From Paenibacillus athensensis (lineage in GTDB: Bacteria; Bacillota; Bacilli; Paenibacillales; NBRC-103111), in NCBI RefSeq assembly GCF_004514475.2, contig NZ_MYFO02000006.1, positions 234,096-298,095 of the forward strand: 64,000 nt of DNA, written 5' to 3'. The position numbers and the translations under genes are program-made. Positions within the stretch are counted from its first letter, which is position 1. Each line of letters opens with the position of its first letter. Shown here piece after piece: positions 42,676 through 51,371 of this stretch. The notes under the pieces are model-generated. The model was not told where the DNA came from, searched no databases, and saw only the letters and a list, made by a program, of their open reading frames with translations.

Positions 42676-44073
42676 TCACCCGCGCTTGACCCACGCGTCG
42701 TTATCGTAGCCGCGCACCTCCCAATAACCGATGTGCTCTTCCTCAATCAATTCGATGCCCTGCAGCCATTTGACCGATTTGTACGCGTACATTTTCGGTA
42801 CCACGAGCCGGACCGGACCACCGAGCTTTTGTGGGATCGGCTTGCCGTCCATCAGCACGGCGACCATCACGTCGTCCAGCGCCGCTTGCTCCAGCGACAA
42901 CGCATCGGTATATACCTGATCACCGGAATAAAATTTCACGTACTTCGCTTTGGACTGCACGCCCGCTTCGGCCAAAAGCTGCTTGAGCGGAATGCCTTCC
43001 CAGGTCAGCTGATACACCGACCAGCCGGTGATGCAATGAAAATCGCTGACCTGCACCGTCCGCTTCATTTGCAAAAACTGCTCCCAGCTCCACGCCATCG
43101 GCCGGTCCACCAGCCCGGCAATAGCAAATTTCCACGAATCCGAGGAAAAAGCGGGAATCTCCGTTACCGTGTATACACGAAATCTTCCTTTTGCGCCGCC
43201 GCCGACAACAGCGGCCGATTCCGGCAACGGCTCGGGAGCCGGCAGCATATGGTTGCCGTCGGGCACAGCGGACTCCGTTGGGGTGTCCAGACTCTCCGTA
43301 CTAAAAGCGCCAATTCCCTTTAGCCAGCGATAAAAAGCCGGGCCCACGCCAAGCAGCAGCACCAAGCCGGCCACAAGCCGCAAAAAAGACGCCCTTGTAA
43401 TGGATGAACACTTCAAGGCAGCAATCACTGCATTGGCCGCCGAACGCTCTGTATCGCCCGAATCGGTTGCAGAAGCTGACGCATCTGGCACCGGCAAGGC
43501 AACACGGCTGTCAATCTCGTTCTCCTTGCCGATCTGTTCGGCTCTTGCCGCCGCCCCCTGCTCGGCATTCACAGCAGCCCGCGCTGCTGCGGCTGCAGCG
43601 GCCTGCTCCTCGCGTTGGCGGCGCTTCAGCCAGCGACTGCGGGAAATGGAGTGGTACAACGCATACGGAATGCCGATCCAGGTTAACAGATCGTGAATCA
43701 GCAACGCCGTATTGTTCCACATCGACGGCAAGTTGCGATACTGCCACAGCACCAGCCCGGAAAGGCTCCAGCCCAGCAGCAGCCCCAAAACCAGCAGCAA
43801 ATTGCCGCGCTGTCCGCTTCGCCCGCGAAGCTGCTTCCAGTGCTTGCGCAGCAGCGGCGCATACAGAACAAGCAGGACAATCGAGATCAGTCCGAAACCG
43901 ATATGCAGCTGCTTGAGCGTCACGCGAAAAGCGCCCAGTTCCCCGCGAATCGCACCGATGCTGAGCACGACACCGCTTATAGCCAGCACAACCACCACCC
44001 ACGCGTTCCAGGTGTGCAGGCTGTTTAACCTTTTGCCCAGCGTTTGCTTGAACCACCCTTTTTTCGCTTCCAT
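42676..44073 (-). CDS. Membrane cytochrome-b/sulfite-oxidase-like molybdenum enzyme fusion
   Basis: 465 residues. The N-terminal 150 residues hold four membrane helices with His at 20, 57 and in LLIHDLL and LYHSIS, the pattern of a b-type haem domain. A basic, Ala-rich linker follows, then a further membrane helix (about 215-235). Residues 270-465 are a sulfite-oxidase (Oxidored_molyb) domain with the Mo-ligand Cys in SDFHCITGWSV and KLGGPVRLVVPKMYAYKSVK. It probably faces outside the membrane and exchanges electrons with the quinone pool through the haems. ATG 44073 has AAAGGAG upstream. It is encoded next to the cofactor genes. The substrate is unknown. Confidence 0.88.
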   Translation of the reverse strand: MEAKKGWFKQTLGKRLNSLHTWNAWVVVVLAISGVVLSIGAIRGELGAFRVTLKQLHIGFGLISIVLLVLYAPLLRKHWKQLRGRSGQRGNLLLVLGLLLGWSLSGLVLWQYRNLPSMWNNTALLIHDLLTWIGIPYALYHSISRSRWLKRRQREEQAAAAAAARAAVNAEQGAAARAEQIGKENEIDSRVALPVPDASASATDSGDTERSAANAVIAALKCSSITRASFLRLVAGLVLLLGVGPAFYRWLKGIGAFSTESLDTPTESAVPDGNHMLPAPEPLPESAAVVGGGAKGRFRVYTVTEIPAFSSDSWKFAIAGLVDRPMAWSWEQFLQMKRTVQVSDFHCITGWSVYQLTWEGIPLKQLLAEAGVQSKAKYVKFYSGDQVYTDALSLEQAALDDVMVAVLMDGKPIPQKLGGPVRLVVPKMYAYKSVKWLQGIELIEEEHIGYWEVRGYDNDAWVKRG

Positions 44074-44471
44074 CTCATCGCTCCTTTGCCCTGATCTCCG
44101 CAACCGTCCTGCCGCAGCTCCTCCAGCGCAGACCGGGCAGCTTCTACGTTCTCTCTACTTAGCGTAACGCAAAAATATTAAAAAAGGCTTACAAAAGACA
44201 AATTTTTTTCCCGCTCTCTCCGGAACGACTTCTCCATACGCAGTCAAAGCCGAAGCTGCTTCCGCCTCAGCGGACCGCTACCGGCCTTGACTGCTTAGAT
44301 GTAAAACGGCCATGCTTCCCTCGCCGCATATATGTCGATTACAAGCACACCCTTGCTGACCCGGCGATCTGCCGCTGGTCCTGCCCTCGCCCTCGCACTC
44401 GCACTCGCACTTGCACTCGCACCTGTCGTGGACTTCCGCTATAAATGCGGCTTATAAGATGCCTATTCCAC
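44074..44471. other. Noncoding spacer with a hexanucleotide repeat (44384-44423)
   Basis: Six to seven tandem CTCGCA-type hexamers (CCTCGC, ACTCGC, ACTTGC variants) lie at 44384-44423, just downstream of the Met-rich CuAO gene. An AT-rich stretch near 44165-44215 may hold the promoter of the oxidoreductase gene. Nothing else could be identified. Confidence 0.6.
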
Positions 44472-44999
44472 TTACATACCGCCGAGCAGGTACATGTCCA
44501 CGAACGCTTTGCTTACATAGGTTTTATCGTGCATGATCATCGGCGCGTAGTCAAGCTCAACCGACTTGCCGTCAATCGTCGCCATGTTGCTGCCAATCAT
44601 GATCATCAGCAGGCGTCCTTTGCCGTTCATCATGCCGTCTTTCATGCTGTCGTCACCCATCATGCCGCCATCCTTCATGCCGTCACCCATGCCCTCATCA
44701 CCCATCATCCCTCCATCCTTCATGCCGTCGCCCATCATGCCGTCGCCCATGCCCATCCCCATGCCAAGCGTCACCGAGCGGTTTTGACCGTTCCAGCTCA
44801 CCTTAAAGCCCAGCGATTCGGCCACCTGCCGCAGCGGCACAAGCTCCATGCCGTTTTGCATCATAACGTCGACTTTACTGTAATCGTACTTAGGCATCAT
44901 ATCCTGCGCACTGGCCGCCCCTGTAAGTGTCAACGCTCCCGCCAGCACCGCCACCGCTGTCATTGTTCCTAACCAACCCATCTGCTTTTTCGTTTTCAT
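44472..44999 (-). CDS. Secreted CuAO_N-domain protein with Met-rich insert
   Basis: A 175-residue exported protein. The signal peptide (hydrophobic to TLTGAASA, about 31) is followed by a CuAO_N1 domain (LVPLRQVAESLGFKVSWNGQ, then DYAPMIMHDKTYVSKAFVD). Between the two halves lies a 49-residue insert (79-127) with about 15 Met, only Gly, Asp, Lys, Asn and Ser besides, and no Cys or His. It contains a repeated MGDGMKDGGMMGD unit. Met-rich extracellular stretches often bind Cu(I). The start is ATG 44999 with GAGGAGG at eight bases. It is followed by an operon with an OmpR-type two-component system upstream, which may regulate it. Confidence 0.85.
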   Translation of the reverse strand: MKTKKQMGWLGTMTAVAVLAGALTLTGAASAQDMMPKYDYSKVDVMMQNGMELVPLRQVAESLGFKVSWNGQNRSVTLGMGMGMGDGMMGDGMKDGGMMGDEGMGDGMKDGGMMGDDSMKDGMMNGKGRLLMIMIGSNMATIDGKSVELDYAPMIMHDKTYVSKAFVDMYLLGGM

Positions 45000-45138
45000 C
45001 GTCAATTCCTCCTCAGTTTTGTTTTCGTTCCACGCCTATAAAGATAACGAAGCAAAATTAAGAAAGACTAACGCAAAGCTTACGAAACCCTTACAACTGT
45101 CTGACAAAAATAAAATCGCGTCTCGCCCGGGCCTGCTA

Positions 45139-45184
45139 GCCGCCGTAAGGCCGGCACCGTTCTCCAGAGTCGCGCGTTGTGCCG
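45139..45184. repeat. Copy of a dispersed intergenic repeat
   Basis: AGCCGCCGTAAGGCCGGCACC followed by GTCGCGCG at 45139-45184 matches 25047-25095 at about 80 percent. It lies between the Met-rich gene and the terminator at 45213. Confidence 0.5.
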
Positions 45185-45212
45185 AACGGTCTCCACAAGC
45201 GACGACGATACG

Positions 45213-45241
45213 AAAAAAGCCTGCGCTTTCCCGCACAGGCT
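45213..45241 (-). terminator. Terminator of the two-component operon
   Basis: On the minus strand AGCCTGTGC-GGGAAA-GCGCAGGCT and six T. It lies 240 bases after the kinase stop, so a repeat-rich 3' untranslated region is transcribed. Confidence 0.85.
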
Positions 45242-45270
45242 CAGTCTCACCTCTATAATCATCCCCGCTA

Positions 45271-45382
45271 CACTTGCACTTGCTCATGCACTTGCTCATG
45301 CATTTGCTCATGCATCTGCTCTTGCACTGTTCTTACAGCGTTCTCGCATCGTTCTCGCATCGTTCTCGCATCGTTCTCGCAC
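45271..45382. repeat. Tandem 12-base and 11-base repeats in a 3' untranslated region
   Basis: Four 12-base units of the type TTGCTCATGCAC/T lie at about 45280-45327. Then four exact 11-base units CGTTCTCGCAT follow (45339-45382, last base differing). Both are in the spacer between the kinase stop (45481) and its terminator. The spacer 45000-45480 has no gene. Confidence 0.9.
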
Positions 45383-45480
45383 TGCATTTGCACCGCTCTC
45401 GCATGACACCTGCTCGGCTCCCGCACAGCTCCTGCACCCGCGCACGCAAGCGCCCCAGCCTTGCAGTCGGACAAGCGCTT

Positions 45481-46545
45481 TTACGTCCCGGTGTTCAGTT
45501 TATCCGTCCCTGACCAGGCAGGCACGGTAAACCAGAAGCAGCTGCCGGCTCCCAACCGGCTGCGCACGCCGATTTGTCCGCCGTGCAGCTCGACAATCGA
45601 CTTGGCAATAGCCAGCCCCAGCCCGGCCCCGCCACTTTCCCGATTGCGCGACGGATCAGCGCGGTAAAAGCGCTCGAACACCCGCTCCTGATCCTCTGCC
45701 CCGAGCCCGGGCCCCCGGTCTTCAACCGACAGACGCACGAAACCGTCCGGCAGCAGCTCAGCCGCAATGGTTACGCTGCTTCCGACAGGAGCGTAACGGA
45801 TCGCATTTTGCAGCAAATTGCTGAATACGCGCTTGATCTCATCCGGCACAATCGCCACGGGCGGCAACACCTCCGGTACTTGCATATCGATCTGCAAGTC
45901 CTTGTCCTCCAATTGAATCGCCAGGCTTTGAAGGCCGTCCAGCAGCAATCGGTCGACATCATAACGCTCCTGCTCGACCGGACCGCTGCCCGCTTCAAGC
46001 TGCGACAGCCGAAACAGCTCCTCAATCAAACCGTTCAGTCGTCCGGTTTCCAGCCGGATTGTCCGCAAGTAACGCTCGAAAACCGCTTTATCCTCAATAA
46101 CGTCATCCTCCAGCGCCTCAACAAATGCCAGAATCGACGCCATCGGCGTGCGCAAATCGTGCGACACGTTAGCCACCAGCTCCCGGCGGGCCGCTTCACC
46201 GGCCTTGAGTTGCTCGAAGCTGGTTTTCAGCCTAGCCGTCATCGCATTGAATTGGCCAGCCAGCATCTGGAATTCGGCCGGTCCGGCAAGCGGGACCGAG
46301 CCGCCAAAATGGCCTCTGGCGATATGCGCCGTCTCGGCTGCAATCGCTTCAATCGAACGCTCCAGCGGGCGCGTGAGCAGCCTGTGAACCAGCAGCGACG
46401 CCAGCGCGGCAACCAGCGTCACGCTACCAAGCAGCGCGGTCTGCTTCCAGCTTAGCAGCATGTAACGGTAGCTGATCAACAACGCCAGCAAAATGATGCC
46501 CGTGCTTACTGCACCGGCCGTCAGCAAATAGACGCGCAGCTTCAT
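45481..46545 (-). CDS. Sensor histidine kinase of an OmpR-type two-component system
   Basis: 354 residues from ATG 46545 (AGGGA upstream). Two membrane helices (about 5-26 and 35-53) with a very short outside loop, then HAMP, HisKA (NVSHDLRTPMASILAFVEAL) and ATPase domains (NLLQNAIRYAP, DRGPGLG, GGAGLGLAI). The minimal outside loop suggests membrane or partner sensing. It overlaps the regulator gene by four bases. Confidence 0.93.
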   Translation of the reverse strand: MKLRVYLLTAGAVSTGIILLALLISYRYMLLSWKQTALLGSVTLVAALASLLVHRLLTRPLERSIEAIAAETAHIARGHFGGSVPLAGPAEFQMLAGQFNAMTARLKTSFEQLKAGEAARRELVANVSHDLRTPMASILAFVEALEDDVIEDKAVFERYLRTIRLETGRLNGLIEELFRLSQLEAGSGPVEQERYDVDRLLLDGLQSLAIQLEDKDLQIDMQVPEVLPPVAIVPDEIKRVFSNLLQNAIRYAPVGSSVTIAAELLPDGFVRLSVEDRGPGLGAEDQERVFERFYRADPSRNRESGGAGLGLAIAKSIVELHGGQIGVRSRLGAGSCFWFTVPAWSGTDKLNTGT

Positions 46546-47255
46546 GACAGGTCCCTGCCTTCGAATTTGTAGCCGATTCCCCATACCGTCTTGATGTAGC
46601 GCGGCTGTGAAGGGTTCGGTTCAATTTTTTCACGTAAACGCCGGATGTGCACGGTGACAGTCGTCGTGTCGCCGTAATAATCGGTGTCCCAGACATGGTT
46701 AAGTAGCTGATTTCGCGAAAAGACCTGCTCGGGATGGGCTGCCAGAAGCTGCAGCAGCTCGAACTCCTTCACCGTCAGCTCCACCTCGCGTCCCTGCGCT
46801 TCCACCGTACGGCGCAGCGTATGGATAATCAGCCCCGGGTAAGCAAGCTCGGCAGCGCCGCCCCCGCCCGGCTGCTCCGGGCGCACCGTCCGCTGCTGAC
46901 GGCGCAAGATCGCTTTGACCCTCAGCACCAGCTCGCGCGGACTGAACGGTTTGGTCAAATAATCGTCAGCCCCCATCGTCAGCCCCATGACGCGGTCCGT
47001 CTCCTCTCCCCGCGCCGTCAGCATCACAATCGGCACATCCTGCTCATTGCGAATTTCCTCGCACACCTGCCAGCCGCTTTTGCCCGGCATCATCAGGTCC
47101 AGCACGATCAAATCGGGCGTATGCTGCCGCCACAGCTGCAGCGCGTCTGCGCCGTTCGACGCCGACACTACCCGATAACCTTCGCGCTCCAGATAACGGG
47201 TGCATACATCGATCATATTCACTTCATCGTCAACCACCATGATGACTGCGCTCAT
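46542..47255 (-). CDS. OmpR/PhoB-type response regulator
   Basis: 237 residues. Receiver: VIMVVDDEVNMIDVCTRYLE with phosphoacceptor Asp in LIVLDLMMPGKSGWQ, TA at MLTARGE, and Lys in YLTKPFSP. C-terminal winged helix: LTVKEFELLQLLAAHPEQVF, VTVHIRRLREKIEPNPSQPR, then TVWGIGYKFEG. ATG 47255 has GGGAGG upstream. It is translationally coupled to the kinase. The Met-rich CuAO gene lies just past the operon and is a candidate target. Confidence 0.95.
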   Translation of the reverse strand: MSAVIMVVDDEVNMIDVCTRYLEREGYRVVSASNGADALQLWRQHTPDLIVLDLMMPGKSGWQVCEEIRNEQDVPIVMLTARGEETDRVMGLTMGADDYLTKPFSPRELVLRVKAILRRQQRTVRPEQPGGGGAAELAYPGLIIHTLRRTVEAQGREVELTVKEFELLQLLAAHPEQVFSRNQLLNHVWDTDYYGDTTTVTVHIRRLREKIEPNPSQPRYIKTVWGIGYKFEGRDLS

Positions 47256-47455
47256 CGCCGTTCCTCCCGTTCGCTGCATCTGGCCTTATTATATCGCAAT
47301 TGCTTGGCCAATGGCTTACAGAACTCTTACAACTGCACGTTTCTTACAGCGCTCGATAACAACGCCCGTTTACGCCTCCGCGACAAGTTAACCATCGATT
47401 TTTTCGCCGGAAACCCGGCCCTGACCGCAGCGGATTTACGCACAAGCCTGCATAC

Positions 47456-47487
47456 AAAAAGCGCCGAAGCCATAAGCTCCAGCGCTG
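47456..47487 (-). terminator. Terminator of the 125-aa gene
   Basis: AGCGCTGGAGC-TTATG-GCTTCGGCGCT, fully paired with wobbles, then TTTTG on the minus strand. Confidence 0.85.
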
Positions 47488-47523
47488 CTATTTCTTCCGA
47501 TCGCTTCCCCGCCTCGCCGCCAT

Positions 47524-47901
47524 TCAGCCCCCGAGACGGATTTTGCGGTATGTATCGATAAAGCTGAGCACGTCCACACGCTTGCCGCGTTTTTTTGCTA
47601 CGCGCGCCATTGATACCAAGGTTTTCCAAAATTCATCAAGCACCGGCGACTCCTCGTCGGCCACACGGTTGTCCGAACGCAAATTCGATTTATACGAGCC
47701 GGTTTCATCCGCGATGATATACTGGATTTGACGTTTTTTCCACTCTTCTCCCGAAACATAACCTACTCCGATTTCCCGCATTTTTTTGCGTACGGATGTG
47801 ACGGGTCTGGATAGCTCTCTGGCGATGACCACTGGCGGGCATTCGCTGGATAACGCGATAAGTTTGTCCAATTCTTGCGTGGACCAAGGCTTTTTCGTCA
47901 T
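47524..47901 (-). CDS. SANT/Myb-like helix-turn-helix protein of unknown function
   Basis: 125 residues from ATG 47901 (GGAG nine bases upstream). The first 45, TKKPWSTQELDKLIALSSEC then ARELSRPVTSVRKKMREIGV, look like a SANT/Myb or helix-turn-helix recognition unit (W-x2-E-x2-L-x8). The rest is charged and unfamiliar. Monocistronic; a DNA-binding role is a guess. Confidence 0.65.
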   Translation of the reverse strand: MTKKPWSTQELDKLIALSSECPPVVIARELSRPVTSVRKKMREIGVGYVSGEEWKKRQIQYIIADETGSYKSNLRSDNRVADEESPVLDEFWKTLVSMARVAKKRGKRVDVLSFIDTYRKIRLGG

Positions 47902-48137
47902 ACCGATCAACTCCATTCATCCATTGAGTTACGTCCTTGACATATTTCGAGCTTATCAGACAATTGTTAGAGAAGTATGAGTTAACCATAATGTTTTTCG
48001 CGTTACGCGACCGGATTACTAGATATATCGGAATTTTTATAGGACTTGTTTCGTAGTAAAAAGAGGAAATCAAGAGGCATATTTCCTACATATGAGCCAA
48101 TACTACACATATGTCTGAACAGGTATAGGAGATTGGC

Positions 48138-48620
48138 ATGATATTGTTAGGGGTGCTTGCAGCGTTCGGCGCGGCTGCCTTCAGCAGTATATTCGCCTTG
48201 CGCCGCAGCTTGTTGCTTTTGGAAATTTTTGCGTATGCAGGATGCATGCTGACGGCGGCCCGACAAAGCTTGCTGGTGCTGCTGATTACGCCGGGACTGA
48301 TCGCGCCGGACGAAAGCTGGCCCGGGTTTCTGAGCGGGCTGCTGATTGATTACGTGCTGCTGCCGGTCGCTTTTTTATGGATATTGGCAGGATTGTGGCA
48401 TCCGCAAGCAACAACCGCAAGCCGATCTTGGCTGGTTGGCGGCTGGTCCGCGTGGTATGCGCTGCTTTATTGGCTGGCCCTCAGCGGAGGCATCATCCGG
48501 CTGCACGCTCCTTTCGTGATTGGGGTGCTGGCGTTGCGCTGCATCGGCATCCTCAGCGCTGCATGGCTGTTTGCCGTATGGTTCCGTCACCTGCTGTACA
48601 AGGAGGGGAAGCTGCTGTAA
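48138..48620 (+). CDS. Hypothetical membrane protein, 160 aa
   Basis: About five hydrophobic helices (LLGVLAAFGAAAFSSIFALR, LIDYVLLPVAFLWILAGLW, FVIGVLALRCIGILSAAWLF). AGGAG precedes the ATG. Its TAA overlaps the ATG of the next membrane-protein gene by one base. Not recognised. Confidence 0.75.
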   Translation: MILLGVLAAFGAAAFSSIFALRRSLLLLEIFAYAGCMLTAARQSLLVLLITPGLIAPDESWPGFLSGLLIDYVLLPVAFLWILAGLWHPQATTASRSWLVGGWSAWYALLYWLALSGGIIRLHAPFVIGVLALRCIGILSAAWLFAVWFRHLLYKEGKLL

Positions 48621-49147
48621 TGCTACTCGCCAGCCGACATTTTGACTTGAATGAATGGTTTCTGATCGGAGTCACTTTGCTGGAAATCGCGTTGTTCCTT
48701 GCGCTGCGCAAACGTTTTTCCCTGCTGATCAAGGTCATCGTATTGGGCTTTAATTTTTTTCTGTCGCAAGCCGTTGACTTTGTGATCGCCGTCAAGCCGC
48801 TGGATCTTTACGATGTGAATGACGGACCGGAATACGAATGGCTCGATTTAATGCTCTACGTGCTGACATATCCGCTTGAGGCCTATTTGGTGATGGTCGT
48901 ATACGATCGCTTGCAGCCTAAGGGCTGGAGCAAAATGGGGTTCATTTGGGGAATGGCGTTTATGACGCTGGGCTTCGAGGGCATTGCGGTCTGGTTTGAC
49001 GTCTACACGTATAAAGGCTGGAACTTGTACGAGTCGCTGTTCGTATATGCCGGCGTCTACGGGCTGAACGTCGCATTGTTTGATTTTGTGCGTTCGCCGC
49101 GCTCCAGCGGCCGGATCGCTGCCGGACGCATGCGACGCGCGGATTGA
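48620..49147 (+). CDS. Hypothetical membrane protein, possibly CBO0543-like, 175 aa
   Basis: AAGGAGGGG precedes an ATG that overlaps the previous stop (TAATG). There are about five helices, with the distinctive outside segment PLDLYDVNDGPEYEWLDLML then VLTYPLEAYLVMVVYDRL. The family assignment is from memory of similar proteins, so only tentative. Coupled to the previous gene, perhaps as partners in one membrane complex. Confidence 0.75.
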   Translation: MLLASRHFDLNEWFLIGVTLLEIALFLALRKRFSLLIKVIVLGFNFFLSQAVDFVIAVKPLDLYDVNDGPEYEWLDLMLYVLTYPLEAYLVMVVYDRLQPKGWSKMGFIWGMAFMTLGFEGIAVWFDVYTYKGWNLYESLFVYAGVYGLNVALFDFVRSPRSSGRIAAGRMRRAD

Positions 49148-49190
49148 ATCGTTCGCTGCACGGGTACTACATAGGATAGGGAGCGATTAT

Positions 49191-49219
49191 TTGCGGACGG
49201 CTTGGAAAAGGAGTCCGCA
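49191..49219. other. Hairpin of unknown role
   Basis: TTGCGGAC pairs with GTCCGCAA around a 14-base loop, 40 bases past a membrane-protein stop and 65 before the hydrolase start. There is no T run, so it may be a weak terminator or a leader structure. Confidence 0.4.
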
Positions 49220-49286
49220 ATCGTGTAGGATATGGTGTAGGATGAAAAAAGAGCGTGCTATACGCAACGCAAAGGAGGAGAACCTG

Positions 49287-50108
49287 ATGAACGATCACAG
49301 GGATACGGGGACGACAACTGAATCTATGTTTGTCGAGGATCGCGGGCAAGGGCTGCCCGTCTTGCTGCTGCACGGCTTCCCGCTCGATCATCGGATGTGG
49401 ACATATCAAACGGAGCTGCTGGCGCAGCAATACCGGGTGATCGTTCCCGATTTGCCCGGCATGGGCCGCTCAGGCGTCCCCGGCGAGCTGATGAGCATGG
49501 AGCGCTACGCCGACGACGTGCTGGCGCTGCTCGACCGGCTCGGCGTACAGCGCGCTGTGCTCGGCGGCTTCTCGATGGGCGGCTATCTGGCCTTCGCCCT
49601 GCTGCGCAAGGCGCCGGAACGCTTCGTCGGCCTGCTGCTCGCTAACACGCGAGCGGAAGCCGACGCCGCTGCCGGGCGCAAAGGCCGCATGCAGATGGCC
49701 GCTGCGCTGTACGAGCACGGCGCAGCGGCGGCGCGCGACGCCATGCTGCCCAAGCTGCTGGCGGAATCGACGCGCCGCGAGCGGCCCGAGCTGGCCGAGG
49801 AGCTTGCGGGCATCATGGGCGGCATGCCGGCCGAAGGGCTCGTGCAGGCCAGCCTGGCGATGGCGTTCCGTCGCGAAGCGGTCAGCCTGCTCGGTGAGCT
49901 GACGCTGCCGACGCTGGTTGTCGCCGGCGAGCATGACGCCATCGCTCCGCCGGACGAGATGCGCGCAATGGCCGAGCGCATCCGCGGGGCGGCGTTTCAC
50001 GTCGTCGCCGGAGCGGCGCACCTTGCGCCGCTGGAACAGCCGGAGGCGTTCAACCGGCTGCTCGCGCCGTTTGTCGCCGGCATCGCTGCAACGGTCAGTT
50101 CGCCGTAA
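49287..50108 (+). CDS. Alpha/beta hydrolase
   Basis: 273 residues from ATG 49287 (AAAGGAGGAG upstream). The oxyanion region is VLLLHGFPLDHRMWTYQ, the nucleophile elbow GGFSMGGYLA (Ser), and the acid and His appear in VVAGEHDAIAPPDEM and GAAHLAPLEQPEAFN. This is a complete catalytic triad of the esterase/haloperoxidase-like group; the substrate is unknown. Its end overlaps the convergent ROK gene by 14 bases. Confidence 0.92.
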   Translation: MNDHRDTGTTTESMFVEDRGQGLPVLLLHGFPLDHRMWTYQTELLAQQYRVIVPDLPGMGRSGVPGELMSMERYADDVLALLDRLGVQRAVLGGFSMGGYLAFALLRKAPERFVGLLLANTRAEADAAAGRKGRMQMAAALYEHGAAAARDAMLPKLLAESTRRERPELAEELAGIMGGMPAEGLVQASLAMAFRREAVSLLGELTLPTLVVAGEHDAIAPPDEMRAMAERIRGAAFHVVAGAAHLAPLEQPEAFNRLLAPFVAGIAATVSSP

Positions 50109-51312
50109 GGCAGCCGAGCACCATCACGGCTGCGCCGATGGCCAGCGCTTCGTCGCCGAGCTCGCCTCTGCTGAACACGACCTGATAGGTCGGATAATAA
50201 TAGGCTTTGCGAATCGCCACCTGCGTCGCTGTCTGGAAAAACAGCTCGCTGCCGGCAATCAGCGGCCCGCCGAGAATCACTTTTTCCGGGTGCAGCATAT
50301 TCAATAGATTGGCCAAGCCGATGCCAAAATACGTCGCGGCCTCCGTCACGATCTCCACAACCAGGGGATCGTTTTTTTTGAGCGCTTCCAGCAGGTGTAC
50401 GTACCTCAGCTCCTCGGGATCGTCCACATAGTGACGCAGTGCCGTCGAGCGCCCCCTTTTCAGCGCCGAACGCGCCGCCTGCTCGACCGCATAGATGGAG
50501 GCGTACGATTCCAGCGCCCCGTAGTTGCCGCCGGGATCGCGATGCCGGGCACCGTCGGTCTGAATAATCATTTGCCCGATCGAGCCCTCCATATCCACCG
50601 CGCCGTAAATCAGCTTGCCCTCGGATACCATCGCCGAGCGCAGGCCAATCCCCGCGTGAATGTACAGCAGGTGGCGGAAGCTTTGCACCCGCTGCATCCA
50701 CGATTCGCCGAGCAAGGCCGTATTGGCCCCATTGTCGAGCAATACCGGCAGCTCCAGCAGCTCTGACAAGCGGCGGCAAATGTCGACATGACTCCACCCC
50801 GGCGCAGAAAAATATAACGGCTCCAGAATAAGGCCCGCGGCACGATCGAGCGGTCCCACCGCACCGATGCCCAGCCCCAGCACCTTCGCCCGGTTCAGAC
50901 CCTGCTCGTCCAGCATCCGCAGCGCCTCGGCGGCAATCAGCGCAATCAGCGCATCCGGCGTCATCTCCGGCGTCATCGGCCAACTGCGGGCAGCCAGGCG
51001 ATTCAAGCCGACGTCGACAAGCACCAGCCGCGAAAGCGTCCGCGAGATTTCCACCCCGAACGCATAGCCGTAAGCCGGATTGATTTCATACAAAATGGGG
51101 CGGCGGCCTCCAGTCGACATGCCGAAGCCGCTCTCCCTGATCAAGCCCTGCCCGCTCAGCTCCTCCAGCGTGCGCGTCAGCGTACTGACGGTGGTGCCGG
51201 CAGCGTCGAGCAAATCCGTTTTGGCCACCGTTCCCTGACGGCGAATCAGCTCGTAGATCTCTTTGGCCTTGCGATTGGCAATGCGTTCGGTAATGGGATG
51301 AACATTCAACAC
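50095..51312 (-). CDS. ROK-family transcriptional regulator
   Basis: 405 residues. The N-terminal winged helix is IYELIRRQGTVAKTDLLDAA, GTTVSTLTRTLEELSGQGLI. Then comes a ROK (sugar kinase-like) fold with VEISRTLSRLVLVDVGLNRL, LGIGAVGPLDRAAG, LDNGANTALLGESW and the C-terminal PEKVILGGPLIAG. The HTH-plus-ROK design is that of XylR/NagC repressors. The zinc-site Cys cluster usual in ROK proteins is not seen. The start is GTG 51312 with GGAGG six bases before. Longer upstream frames are rejected. The target is unknown. Confidence 0.9.
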   Translation of the reverse strand: MLNVHPITERIANRKAKEIYELIRRQGTVAKTDLLDAAGTTVSTLTRTLEELSGQGLIRESGFGMSTGGRRPILYEINPAYGYAFGVEISRTLSRLVLVDVGLNRLAARSWPMTPEMTPDALIALIAAEALRMLDEQGLNRAKVLGLGIGAVGPLDRAAGLILEPLYFSAPGWSHVDICRRLSELLELPVLLDNGANTALLGESWMQRVQSFRHLLYIHAGIGLRSAMVSEGKLIYGAVDMEGSIGQMIIQTDGARHRDPGGNYGALESYASIYAVEQAARSALKRGRSTALRHYVDDPEELRYVHLLEALKKNDPLVVEIVTEAATYFGIGLANLLNMLHPEKVILGGPLIAGSELFFQTATQVAIRKAYYYPTYQVVFSRGELGDEALAIGAAVMVLGCLTAN

Positions 51313-51371
51313 GGGTAGCCTCCAGCCGGATTTCTTTCCCACCTGTTTCGCCGCCGTGGCTGCAAATTCCT

